From Oxytricha trifallax (Eukaryota; Ciliophora; Spirotrichea; Sporadotrichida; Oxytrichidae): a DNA stretch of 64,000 nucleotides. Both the position numbers and the translations under genes were made by a program. Below are positions 35,719-47,011 of this stretch, piece by piece (within the stretch, counting starts at the first letter, position 1; each line of letters opens with the position of its first letter). Where the stretch lies: positions 1 through 64,000 of the forward strand of contig ARYC01001216.1 in NCBI GenBank assembly GCA_000711775.1, in the 5' to 3' direction. Under the pieces are notes generated by a model. That model saw only the letters and a program-made list of their open reading frames with translations. It was not told the origin of the DNA and ran no database searches.

Positions 35719-37918
35719 ATGATTCAATCTTATTAATCGTTCTCTTTAAATAGATGGATAAACTAGATAGTTGCAGTTATTAACCGTTAAGAATCCTCAG
35801 TCATCGAAGAAAAGGTAGTCTAAATAGCAAAGAGGTATCCTCAAGCCCTATTCTATCCCTTTAAAGTTATTGAAAGCAATATCTAAGTAAACGTCCTAGA
35901 TGCAGACATACAGAAGACTCATCTTTTCTCAAAACTGAGCACATTCTTTAAGAAATCCTTCAAAAACTTAAATGCTTGGATTGAAGCGTTGGACTGTTTA
36001 GTATATCCTGAACACAGATACAAGTACTGGTCTTAAATTCTAAGCGATTTGCTTAGTGATGGAGAAGATAATATTAAACAAGTTCCCAAGGGCAAGTTGA
36101 AGGAAATTGTACAATTTATGATGCAAGATTTAGTTAGTCCAGAGAAGGAACTAGTAGGTGATCAGATTGGTTCTTATATAACTTTTGTTAATTAGGAATT
36201 TATATAAAATTGTCATAACAGAAAGTTCGCCGAGAAATGGGAAAAGTAATTTATCAAGTGCTTTGGTAAAGATGCCTCAAACGTTGAAAAACTATCTCAT
36301 AAGCAACTATCACAGTTAATGACTTAGTTTAGTTAGAAAATGAATGAATCAATGGGCACTTTAGGTCAAGGCTATGAAAAAGTCTCTACCTTTAGTGAAT
36401 GGCTTGATTGTCTTGACATCAATGATTTTTACAATCCTTATGAATATATTGAGTTGCCAGGTCAATATGAAGGATTGAGAGCAGAACCATTAGTTGAAAA
36501 GAATGTCAAGATAGCAAGTATAAAAATGTACATAATTATTCCTATTTTTAGCAAGTGTTAGAAAGTCTCTATTAACTCTAGGTTCAATAAGAAGACCAAA
36601 GCGTTTAACAGTGCATGGCTCAAATGAAAAAGATTATCATTTGCTAGTTAAAGGTGGTGAAGATTTAAGACTTGATCAAAGAGTCCAGTAACTATTCCAA
36701 ATCATGAACAGCATTTTTAAGGATGATGCTTAATGTTAAAATAGAGATCTATACATAAAAACCTTTAATGTTGTGCCAATCACAAACAGACTTGGAGTTT
36801 TAGAGTGGGTAGACAACACAGAGCCAATGAAAAATATAGTTAACAGAGAACACATGAGAGTTGAAGGAGGCAAGGATCTTAACCAAAGTAAAGCATTAGC
36901 AGATAGAAGAAAATGGTTGAAAAGCCATGTACCAGGTAATGCTAAGAAGGATAATATTGCAGAGTAGCATTTGTAATTACTTGGATGTGATGAGAAAATT
37001 GTGATCGATGGTTATAATAAACATAAAGATGCCATGCCTTGGTTCTTGTTAAGAAATGGTCTAGAAAACCTCTGTTTAACTTCTTCAGCATTTTTGTCTA
37101 TTAAAAACTAATTTACAAAATCACTTGCAACCTTCTCAATTGCTTCTTACTTGATTGGTATTGGTGATAGACATTTAGAGAATTTTCTAATTGATACATC
37201 TGATGGTGAGATTCTTGGTATTGATTTTGGAATAGCCTTCGGTAGTGGTGTTCAGCTTGGTATTCCTGAACTTATGCCATTTAGATTAACATAGCAAATC
37301 GAAGGTGTAATTGCTCCACATCCTCTTGAAGGAGTTTATAAATAGACTATGGTCCATGTTTTAACAGCATTAAGAAAACGAAAGAGTCTGATTATGGATA
37401 CTTGTGAGATATTTGTCAAAGAACCACTCCTTGATTGGGTGAAAGATGCAAAATCAAAGCAAAAGGCTTCAAATAACGATAGTAATCAAAATGAAAATGG
37501 AGGCGTGGTAGATTCACTAATTTCAGAGTACGAAGAAGAACTTCAGGAATTAGCTTGGTATCCAAGAAAGAAAATTGAAATAGTGAAAGATAAACTGCAT
37601 GGTCTAAATCCAGTTAAAATTCTAGCTAAGGAACTTAAAGACTCCAAGCATGAAAAGAGACAGTATATCAAAACCATTCTAAGAGCCATTGAGGGTCATA
37701 TATATTTGATGATTAGATTAATAGAAATATATAAAAACATACACAAATAAAGATACAATATTTTAGGTCCTGAAGATTCATAGAGACATAAACTACTGAG
37801 AGCAAGAGACAAGAAGAAATATCTAGATGTTAGTGAATTTGTTGACTGCTTAATTGAATAAGCTAGAGATCCAAATATTTTGGGTAGAACTTGGATAGGT
37901 TGGAGTCCCTATGTTTGA
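35719..37918 (+). CDS. DNA-PKcs-like PIKK, C-terminal kinase and FATC part only
   Basis: Homologous to the C-terminal end of the catalytic subunit of DNA-dependent protein kinase, which with Ku acts in end joining. It opens with the end of the FAT domain (RWINQIVAVINRQ, IAKRYPQALFYPFKV). The PI3K-like kinase follows: IRRPKRLTVHGSNEKDYHLL (ATP-Lys region), LVKGGEDLRLDQRVQQLF, catalytic loop GIGDRHLENFLID, metal motif GIDFGIAFG, ELMPFRLT, and MVHVLTALRKRK. The FATC end is DPNILGRTWIGWSPYV, TGA 37916. The ELMPFRLT and FVKEP(L)xDW blocks are DNA-PKcs-type. Only about 720 residues are here against about 4,000 expected. An in-frame ATG exists at 35719, but homology begins at about 35,752, so the rest is elsewhere or lost. 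One IES with an 8-bp pointer. Confidence 0.85.
36512..36548. other. IES with 8-bp pointer TAGCAAGT, 37 bp
   Basis: TAGCAAGT at 36512 and 36549. Excision joins EKNVKIAS to VRKSLLTLGSIRRP in frame. No GT-AG pairing gives this join. Confidence 0.8.
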
Positions 37919-38126
37919 GTACCTAAAATTATATTTTAAGTAAGGTTTATTAAACTCATATTCTGATGAATATTAATTCAAGATTTTCTTTAATAATTTC
38001 AATTTTAACACTCTTTATTACTTCTCTCTAACAAAACAAAAAACTCTTGGAAGTAATTATATGCGATAAAATAAATAAATTAAAAAGACAAATCTAAATC
38101 TGTCAATATAATAAACTTTTTTAATA

Positions 38127-40179
38127 ATGAGTCTGCATAAAGCCCCAGAAACAACTTTATTTTTCAAAACGCTTTCTCAAAAAGCATCAGCAAATTCTCC
38201 ACATTTGAAAGTATCCCGTGAAGCCAGAATACTCTCAAGAAAACATGATATGCTCAGTATTAAAGACGTAGTGAATATCTATGACACTCAAAATTAAAGC
38301 AACACTATCAATGATAATTAGGACTCCTTAAAACATGCGAAAAACAAGCCAAATGTATAATAGGAATCTCTCAATAAGACTTTAGTAAATGGTTTCAATG
38401 CTCAAGAAAACGAAGGATTTAGTGTTAGTAGGAGTAATTAAAATGGAAAGTAAATGCAATAAGGGAGTTTGAAAAATTAAATACTTAAAAAAGTCAATTA
38501 ACATCATGGGAATTACGTATCTAATCACAATCATGGTAATAATCGGATGAATTATCAAATGAAAAAGGATATGAGCAATTTAATGCAAGAGGACTTAAGC
38601 TAGTTTATTAACAAGAATAAACTTTGTAATTTTTATAGAATTAATTAAAAAATTTTTATTGCCAGATTTTCTAGTATTTTGATAAGGTATACTATAACTA
38701 GCATTTAAATAGAATGCAATAAAGTAAAGGAGTTATTAGGTCTTCATAGAAAAGAACAATTATTTTAACATAAAAAATCAATATCAAATTCTGTGCATGG
38801 AAATAATAATAGTTAATAAGGAAGTAAAATTATGAATTTAAGGAATAGTTTCGAAGTAAGAAGGAATTCATCAGCATTAGAGTAGGACTATAAAAAATTT
38901 TGTTTAAAAATAAGTACTATTTTTTCTTATATTCTCGTCAATTAGCAATCTACACAGCAAAATCTATATAAAAAAGAAACAAAAAGCTTTCCATTAATAG
39001 CACTTTCCAAACAATCTCTAGAGATAAAAGAGAACATATCCTTCATCCAATTTCAGATATTCCAGCTCCAGGCTAATACAAGCTAAATTTCTAAGTTATA
39101 GAGGCTAATATTGGCACAGTTAAGCTTGGTCCTCCCGTATCTCTAGATAAAGCAAAAGAATAAGTTAATCAAAGATTTGATTACAATAAATTTAATACAT
39201 TACTATGGGATACATAAAATACTTAAGAGAATCAAGGTAGTATCATACCAAAATGCATTAAGTGCTTAAGGAAATTCAGTGACAGTCATTTAAATAATCT
39301 CACTCTAAATAATTGTGATCATATGCAGATTAATCATAGTAAAACACTTAATAATTGGAATTTAAAGTCCTCTTCGCCAAGTTTCTCACCTAACCCGAGA
39401 TAAGAAAACCAAAATTAATATGCTTCTACTAAGGGAATTCTGAATTTCTCATAATAAACTAATCGAAAACCCATTATTGAAGGACAAATGAATCCACATG
39501 AGATGAGATTCACAATGGAACCAAGCTAGTTTCCATAAACTTACTCTAAATCTAAACAGTAATTTATTTTCATGAAATCTTATCTTTATTTATAGTACCT
39601 AGAAGATAAACTTCAATAATTACTCAAAGAGAGATAGTTCAAAACACCTTGAAACAAATTTTACAGGGTTTTTACATTATTAGCCAGAGATTCCATTATT
39701 TTACCCAAACTAGCCTGGCTATAAATAAGTGAATAAGACATCAGGCACAACGATTAACACTGGAATCGCAGGGGGTGATAGCTTGAGACATAAAATGAGT
39801 TAATTCTAATCAGTATCTCCAAATTCAAATTTATCGCCTATTAAAACTAAAGTCAAGTTATATCAAGAAGACAATAATTTCACTTTTCAGCACCAGCAAT
39901 TTAATACAGTTTTCCATCAAAAAAGTAAGTTAAGTTATTTTCATTTTTAACACTTGTAATTTTCATCCTAATTATTTTAAAAAATCCAATGACAAAATAT
40001 AATTTTGTTTAGAGCTATCTTTAGATAAGACCAATGAATTGATAAATACAAAAACTTAACCATTACAAGGAGCTTTTCGAAGATTAAAGAATAAAACTTA
40101 AAGTTTCGCTTTTAACAATAAACATTTATAAGATGATATCGCGGAACAAAATAATAAGTTAAACAATTTTGGAATATGA
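38127..40179 (+). CDS. N/Q/S-rich protein of unknown function
   Basis: ATG 38127 (MSLHKAPETTLFFKTLSQKA) opens a frame with heavy N, Q, S and K content, typical of disordered ciliate proteins. The frame changes several times (near 38.6, 38.95 and 39.6 kb), implying IESs or introns. The best-ordered block is KLNFQVIEANIGTVKLGPPV followed by SLDKAKEQVNQRFDYNKFN. A Cys pair in PKCIKCLRKF and a His/Cys NNCDHMQINH near 39.25-39.35 kb could bind metal. The last in-frame TGA is at 40177. I do not recognise the family. It lies 210 bp downstream of the PIKK stop. Confidence 0.6.
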
Positions 40180-40493
40180 AATTTTTTTTCAAAAGAGTGA
40201 GACTAGAAAAATGTTTAAAGTTTTTTATGCTTAATTGTATTCAAAACAAAGATAAAATACTCAATTACAATTGATTAGTTTGAAGCTTTTGTTACAAATA
40301 TGATTATTTTTTTTTAAAAAAAAAATTATAAGAAACAATAAAGTATTTATTAATTATTATATTACTATATTACATCAAAGTTATTAAAGTGTAATTCTTA
40401 ATTTAATTAACTTGTTATATAAACTCTATTTATAAATCCCACACATATGAAGTAATCTCAATTTTTTGTATCATTTTTCGATTATTAATTCCC

Positions 40494-40697
40494 TCAATGA
40501 AACTCCTTTAATTCCTTGAGTAATACATCCACTCTGCGTTTCTGATCTAAACAGTGCTCCTGTACATTTTCGTATTCTTTTTCATGCTGCAGAAACTTTT
40601 CCAAGACTGTCCCCAGGCATTTGTGATAAAGTTTATTCGCTCTGTCTAGTCTGCGTTCTAGGTCGATTGTTTTGTTCTCGAAATCTTCTTGGTTCAT
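40494..40697 (-). CDS. Small coiled-coil protein, 67 aa
   Basis: Uninterrupted minus-strand frame starting MNQEDFENKTIDLERRLDRA and ending LLKELKEFH at TGA 40494. It is a single amphipathic helix with heptad-like L/V spacing. Codon and base composition are clearly richer in GC than the flanks, which supports coding. It sits between a converging gene (ends 40179) and a diverging Tctex1 gene (starts 40926). Small coiled-coil subunits of centrosomal, BLOC-type or dynein complexes look like this. No specific assignment is possible. Confidence 0.65.
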   Translation of the reverse strand: MNQEDFENKTIDLERRLDRANKLYHKCLGTVLEKFLQHEKEYENVQEHCLDQKRRVDVLLKELKEFH

Positions 40698-40925
40698 TTT
40701 ATTTATAAATATTAATATTATTATTTAATTTATATTTTTGTGGTTTATATTATTTGGCTAATTTAATTCATTACAAGGTTACCCTATTTTTGAAAATAGG
40801 AATTTAGGGTATTTTAAATAAAAACTTCTACTTTAGAATGCAAGCAATAGAATTCTTATGAGAAATATAAGAAATTAGTAATTATAAATAAAATAAATAA
40901 TTTTAACAGAGTTAAGCAGATTAAA

Positions 40926-41592
40926 ATGGAGTTCGGACACAAGCCAGCATTTGAAAATACCTACAGACTTGAACCAAGAGAACACGAGAGGTAAGTTATA
41001 TAAGCATACACTTATATATAAAGTTTCTCACTTTATTATAACTAATGCCATAACTAATTTAAAGGTTGCAAAATAAATGCATTATATATGGTCTTAATTT
41101 TATAAGAATTACCCTGCTTTATAATTCTCTTGTATATAGATTCTATCCCTCAAAAGTGAGAAGCCTTATTGAAGAGGTAAACTTGATTCAAACTATATTC
41201 TTTATATTTCAAATATAATTAACTATTTTAAGTTTAGTGTTAAGAAATTTGAAAGACAAGGAGTACGACCACGCAACCGCCAAATCAATGGCCGAGTCAA
41301 TCGCTGATCAAATCAAGATGCAAGTTAAGGCTCTTAACATCCCTTCCTACAAGATCATTGTTTAGACTGTAATTGGAGAAATTACTGGTCAGGGTGTCAG
41401 AGTAGCCTCAAAGTGCCTTTGGGATGATTCAAATGATCTTTATATTTAAACTATTAGCAAACAAATATCAAATATGGGGGGAACAAATTTATTTACACAT
41501 TTGCTATATAAAATGACAACTTTGCTTCATTTACTTACTAAAACAATAGTTTATTCTGCACAGGCATCGTCTTCGGAGTCTTCTACGAATGA
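40926..41592 (+). CDS. Tctex1-family dynein light chain
   Basis: ATG 40926 (MEFGHKPAFENTYRLEPREH). After a 149-bp GT-AG intron (40991-41139) comes RFYPSKVRSLIEE, then VLRNLKDKEYDHATAKSMAE, IKMQVKALNIPSYKIIVQTV, GEITGQGVRVASKCLWDDSN and the C-terminal strand LFCTGIVFGVFYE with TGA 41590. The order and key residues (PxxYK(I/L)V-V, G-x-x-(I/V)-A-S-x-C-x-W-D) are those of Tctex1/DYNLT proteins (usual length 110-150 aa), cargo-binding light chains of cytoplasmic and ciliary dynein. The LEPREHERF-type start resembles TCTEX1D (intraflagellar dynein-2) members. A ~55-bp interruption near 41,171-41,232 and a 92-bp IES must be removed. Confidence 0.88.
41455..41546. other. Candidate IES in Tctex1 gene, about 92 bp, pointer TAG
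   Basis: The conserved WDDSND and LFCTGIVF strands are in different frames, and there is no GT donor in between. TAG at 41455 and 41547 is the one repeat I found whose phase restores the frame. The pointer is short, so exact ends are uncertain. Confidence 0.5.
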
Positions 41593-41946
41593 GCACAGAA
41601 TATTAAAAGAAATAATTAGAGCATGCTCGAAATAACAGGATGAAGAAATCAATAGTATAATGTATAAAATTATAAACAAAAAGCTGCACAATTAAAGTCA
41701 TGAGTTTCAGTTATTGTATTGTAGTAGTGCATATTGATTCACGATATTTAAGCTTTAATTATTTAAATATATTTCAAAAAATTCTATTCTTCTATCATAA
41801 AAATCATAATATTCTTTTGTTGATTAACGAAATTTTTAGATTAAATTTTAAAACATTATGAGACTAAATATGAGAAGGATTTTAAATGAATGAATTGATT
41901 TTTTAAGAAATAAAATAAGTTAATTTAAAGATAATTTGTTAATATT

Positions 41947-44900
41947 TCAGAAGTGAGAAAGTACATATGACTCAACAGTTCCAAACTCTTTGTTTATGTT
42001 ATCCATCATACCCATATCTTGCAAGAATTCCTCAACACTGCTCAACTTCAATAATCTTTCCTTGTACTCTCTGAATATCTCATCACACTCTGAAAATACC
42101 TCCTATAGATTTGCCTTTCCTAGTAACTCGGAATTAAGTTTCTCGAGATATTTATCGTGAGAGATTTGCATATCTGGAGATAAAATACCAAGGCGCTTTC
42201 CATCCCATTTTTGCTTAATGATGTCAACTAATCTCATTTGAATTAGGAGTGGTCTTATTCTAAAGAGAGACCTTTACACTACTTCAATTTTGTTGTCACT
42301 TGATAATCTGCGTCTTCTGACTGTGGTCATTTCAACATCAGTCATTTGCACGTCTTCAGTCTACTTTAAATGAATTAAGAATAGGTTTTAACTTTGCAAT
42401 TGTTAAGACTTTCTTTCCTGTTGCATAATCAGTTTGCTGTCCTGTTGGTTTCAAAACTACTGCTTATCCTTTATCATCTCTCATATTGGCGATAGTGCAT
42501 AAAATTATGGTCAAGAATTAAGATTTGAACTATTCCCATTATGGCATTTAGCTGAAAACTAAGGCCTGAGTAAGTTAAAAGGCAAGTTAATCCAGCTTGA
42601 AATTGTTAACTTGATCTAATTGAGAATCTCCTTCATCTTAATCATCCTCGAATTAAGATGAGCTCATGTTTTCAGAGAACTTTTCTTCTTCTTCATACTC
42701 GTCCATTTTCTTCTCCTCTTCAAGTTTTAGCATGAAATCTTACTTTTGCTTTACACCTTTCTCCACAAAGTCAAGAAGCTACTTTTATTGTTTGTAGGCA
42801 AACTTATCTGTTTGCTCTGTGGCCTTGTAATTATTGTTATACTTAAGTATGAAAGCAATCATTTGAATCATAAATGGAACTAAATGCATGTTATGCTCAG
42901 GACCACCTCCTTATGAATCTCTAGAAAATGAATCTTCATTTGAAAGTCTCTTCATTAAGACTTTAAAGTCATGTAAGACTACCTTTACTTTATCTGAATC
43001 ACAGGAACCTACAGTCTTTTAGAGCAAGTTAAAGTACTTATCTACCATCTAGTAGTAAGAGTCCTCAGGCAAGCTTCCACCCTTTAGTGGGAACAAACTA
43101 TTACATTTAGTGTGGTCATTTCTAATTACAGCACCTTCCCACTCTTTCTTAGGCTGCTTAAGAGAAGCATCTGCTCTGTAAGCATTTTAATGACATAGGA
43201 AGTGAATGAAATTGGAATGAGTAACTGTGATATATCCGTTGGTATTTACAAAGCCTCCATTACTGGACATCTCACTGATTTTAGTTTTCTTGCTGAACAC
43301 GTACATTCCTAATATCTCAGTCGGTTTCTTTGTATAACCATCTTAGCAAACAATACATTTTGGACCAGTTTCTTCTTATAAACTAACATTCTCAATTTGC
43401 TTTATAAACTTGCTTGCATTCTTCTTCATTTACATCTATCTCATTATCTCCTCTTTTTTCTTTTAAGCAAGTCTCTTCTTTTCTTCTTATTGGGAGTTTA
43501 TCAATTTTTCTAAATGTTCTTTGCACTCAGGATCGTTTTATAAGTTCTTATTGGTTAAACTTTGAACTATATCTTGAGCTAAAATGATGAACAGTTTTTC
43601 CTTATGCTTTGCTTGAGTAAGGTTGTAAAGGATGTCAAGTAAGTTGTATCCTTTCATTAATCTCTATGAATTAGGGTGATTCTTAGTTAAGCCATGAATA
43701 AACTTCAAAAGGTATTAGATAGTCAACTTAGTTTGATATAGCTGTTACTCATTGCTAATATCCGCTAATAAGTTATTTTAAAGATCATTCATTATAGCTC
43801 TTATCATTTACTAGTCTTGACAGTTAATAAATGCATCTTTCAAGAAATTCTTCTAAGCTGGGCAGTTTTCAATTATCTCTATAGACCTTTCGACGTTGAA
43901 TTCGATGTTGAGTTTCTCAGAGAATCTTAATTTGAGATCCTTCTTTTCTAGATTTTTAAGCGAATCAAGAGATTTGTTAATGTGCTCAACAATAAATTCA
44001 ATTGCTAATGTATCATTTGATGCTATTAGGAAAGGTAGAATTTTAGATACAGCTCTGATCTTTTATGATGTTCTCTATAGAGCTACTCCATTTTCCATCA
44101 TTTCAGCACAAGAGTCATTCATAATTTTGAAGAATATCTAAACATGGTTTGTGGCCTCACCTTCCTCTATTTGCTGATCTACATCCATTTATTCTTAAGA
44201 TACAGTACTGCTTTCCTACATCAAAGTAAGCTCATTGACCAGTTACTCAAGAATATTGAGAATGAAATCGAATAGAGTTAAACCTTTGGCTCCTTCTACT
44301 TATCCTTAAACTCCTACTGATTCAAAAAGTCTCTGTGCAAAGAGTGAGATAGTTTGCTTATTTTGTATAAGCTCTTATCTGTTAGCTTTGATTTTCATAA
44401 TGCTTTGAATGAGCTTGAAAAGCCATTCAGCTAGATACCTGTTTTTCTGCATATTTTGAATATTTGCAAGTATATTGAGTAGAACTGTTATTCCATTAAT
44501 ATCATAATCATTGTTTTTGCTCTTAAATTACTTGAGTAAAGATGTAGTTATTCCATACTTCTTTTCAATTGCTGCTGGATTTGTTTCTGATTCATTTTAG
44601 TCTGCTAAGCTCTCTACTCTGTCTTCAGTTGCCTCACCATCAATACCCATTAATCTAAAAGTGACATTCATTGGGTTAAGACTAGACCTTGGTGCTTCTT
44701 CGATATTTGGAATGTCATAAATTTCAGGATCTCTTTGTTTGCATAATGCTGGCCAATAAACCTGCTCATATACCTGCACAATTTACAAAAATAATTTTAA
44801 TTAAAGAAATCCTAATATAAACTTAAATGAATGCTCAGATCAACACTGACAATTTTCCCAGCAACAAGTAACTCAACTAATTCTGGTTCAGCAAGTTCCA

Positions 44901-45702
44901 TCTCTTTGCAAATCTTTATTCTTGCATCAGCCATTGTCTTTCCAAGTGATGTGCTTGTATAAGGATTCTTAGACATATTTCCTCTGAAGTAGAACTCTTA
45001 AGATGGAGCTTTGTGCAAATTTAGCATATATTCTGGGATTGGCTTAACTGGATTAATGACTTTGCAGACTTCTTCCAACAAGAATCGAATTTCAGTCATA
45101 TCACAAGACCCACTTTCAATAATTTTTATGCATTCCAAAATGAAGCTCTCCTTGTCTTAATCTTTTTCCGAGTGCAATTACTTGAACATCTTTTCGAGTT
45201 CAACTTCACTATCCTGAACAAGTTTGTTTCTTGTAAGATTAAGCTTCCTGATCTTAAGATAACTTTTAATGACAAGGTCTACATTAGCTTGTATCTTTCC
45301 AGTCAAGAAAGCAGAGTCTTTAACCATTTAAGAAATTAAGGTAACTAATCTAGACAAAACCTAAGCAGTGGAAATTTGAGGCATCAAACCGTCTTAACCA
45401 AGAGCAACTCTTTCATTCTCTTGATCTACCAAAGAAGATAGTTCCTGCTCTATTGATTAGAATATTTGTTCAAATGCCTTCATGTAGACAGGATATTTAT
45501 TGGCTAAGTCCTAGGTAATTTTCTCTTTCAATAGTAATTGAAGGATGTCGAAGTACTATTAACTCTCTGATTGGTATTGTACGACATCATGGATGTGATT
45601 AAGGCAATATTCTAACACTGAATGCTTTAACTCTGGGTTGTAATTAATCAATTCAATTATAATATCCTTGGCAATATCTCTTAGCGAATTGGAAGTTGGC
45701 AT
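41947..45702 (-). CDS. UBR4: UBR4 C-terminal block with hemi-RING E3 module
   Basis: The block reads from MPTSNSLRDIAKDIIIELIN at 45702 (an internal Met, not a gene start) to SYVLSHF and TGA 41947. Landmarks shared with UBR4: FYFRGNMSKNPYTSTSLGKT, DARIKICKEMELAEPELVEL, VYEQVYWPALCKQ, VTFRLMGIDGEATEDRVESL, then helical repeats. The C-terminal E3 module has GPKCIVCQDGYTKKPTEILG, GYITVTHSNFIHFLCHQNAY, EWEGAVIRNDHTKCNSLFPL and GGPEHNMHLVPFMIQMI. The Cys/His ligands of the hemi-RING and the following UZI-type helices are present, so ligase activity is plausible. Frame changes near 44,780-44,830 and 42,360 mark IESs or introns. The plus-strand frame 43896-44141 is a shadow. Confidence 0.88.
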
Positions 45703-45798
45703 TATTACATGAATACAATTAGTTAAGGAAAATCATATTAAAAGTAATAATTTATAATGTTAAATTCTAATGAAAAGATTAAGATTAAGTCGGTAACA

Positions 45799-46480
45799 AT
45801 GGCAGGAGGTATGAATAATTAAATAAATTAGGGCCTTATCTATCCACTTTCATTTGAATGTGTTTTGCCTCACTAAATTGCAATATTTGTTCAATTAAAC
45901 AATAATAGTAAATTGTAAGTAAGTCTTAACTATGTTTTATGTTTGAAAGTAAAAGGTACTAAAACAGATTAGATTCATAATTTTGATGATAATCAAAAAC
46001 TAAAGTATGCACAAATAGTGGTAGTTAAGTTTACTGTATGATATTTCAGAAACCTTTGGGATAGATTTTTAGTTTAAGTTTAATATGAAGTAATTGATGA
46101 TGAATGATATTAATGACATTAATATAATTAAAAATATTAATAGAATTAAATGTAATGTGATTTTGAGTAGTTAATACAAAGATGACGATGATGACAAAGA
46201 CGAGAATGATGACAAAAAAATTTGAAAAAATTAAAAATTAGAGGCTCATCTTGACAATGTCGATGAAAAGTGCTTGCCCTAACTCAACGCTTAAGACGCA
46301 CCATTAGTACAAAAAAGAAAAGTGAGTACTGCTGGCTGTCTCTCACTAAGTCTTGATGCTTATAAAGAAAAAAGTTAATATGTATATCTAATTTTACATA
46401 ATTCCATAATTAATATTTAAATATAATCATCCTATATATAATCATCAAGTTCAAAAACTTCAAGAATTTAACATTCATGA
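45799..46480 (+). CDS. Small acidic protein, nested in the UBR4 gap
   Basis: Plus-strand ATG 45799 (MAGGMNNQINQGLIYPLSFE, then CVLPHQIAIFVQLNNNSKL) is followed, after an apparent GTAAGT intron near 45,918, by KTDQIHNFDDNQKLKYAQIV. A D/E-rich run (KDDDDDKDENDDK) leads to KLEAHLDNVDEKCLPQLNAQ and QKRKVSTAGCLSLSLDAY. A possible end is TGA 46478. Coding character is clear in the last blocks, but joints are not resolved. The family is not recognised. The locus starts under 100 bp from UBR4 coding sequence of the opposite strand. Confidence 0.5.
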
Positions 46481-46587
46481 AGTCTGATCTTCTAGTTTGA
46501 ATTATCCTTATTTTAAGAATCCATTTTAAGATATTTTTTAATTATAATTGTATAATTCAATTACTACTACAATCAAAACAAACTTTC

Positions 46588-47011
46588 AAATATAGTAGGA
46601 TTACATTTGATTTGGTAAAAATAAAATAAATTAAATTAAAATAATATGAAATTAGTGGCAGTCAACTTTCTGGAAACCTAGACAATATGGTACTTGTTCG
46701 ATAGAGAATTAAAAATCACTGGACTTTACAATTGGCGGTACCCCTCTATCACATTCCCAGAGAGAGATAAATCGATTTTGATTTTGGGTGATTTGTTTAG
46801 TCTATTTTAATGTTCAAATCAAAATCGATTTATCTCTCTCTGGGAATGTGATAGAGGGGTACCGCCAATTGTAAAGTCCAGTGATTTTTAATTCTCTAAC
46901 GAACAAGTACCATATTGTCTAGGTTTCCAGAAAGTTAACTGCCACGAATTTCATATTATTTTAATTTAATTTATTTTATTTTTACCAAATCAAATGTAAT
47001 CCTACAATATT
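46588..47011. repeat. About 420-bp near-perfect palindrome in the UBR4 gap
   Basis: The arms of about 190 bp pair from TAGTAGGATTACATTTGATT to its complement AATCAAATGTAATCCTACAA. They include GGAAACCTAGACAATATGGT and CACTGGACTTTACAATTGGC. A spacer of about 40 bp is centred near 46,795. A handful of mismatches is visible (for example GTGGCAGTCAAC versus GTGGCAGTTAAC). No open frame spans the arms. A fragment of arm sequence, ACTGCCACGAAT, recurs near 47,370. It is probably a foldback/MITE-type element in eliminated DNA. Confidence 0.85.

Noticed and set aside
45660..45702. ATG 45702 as the start of a separate C-terminal UBR4 gene
   Set aside because: Further UBR4 modules lie upstream on the same strand in collinear order, so this Met is treated as internal.
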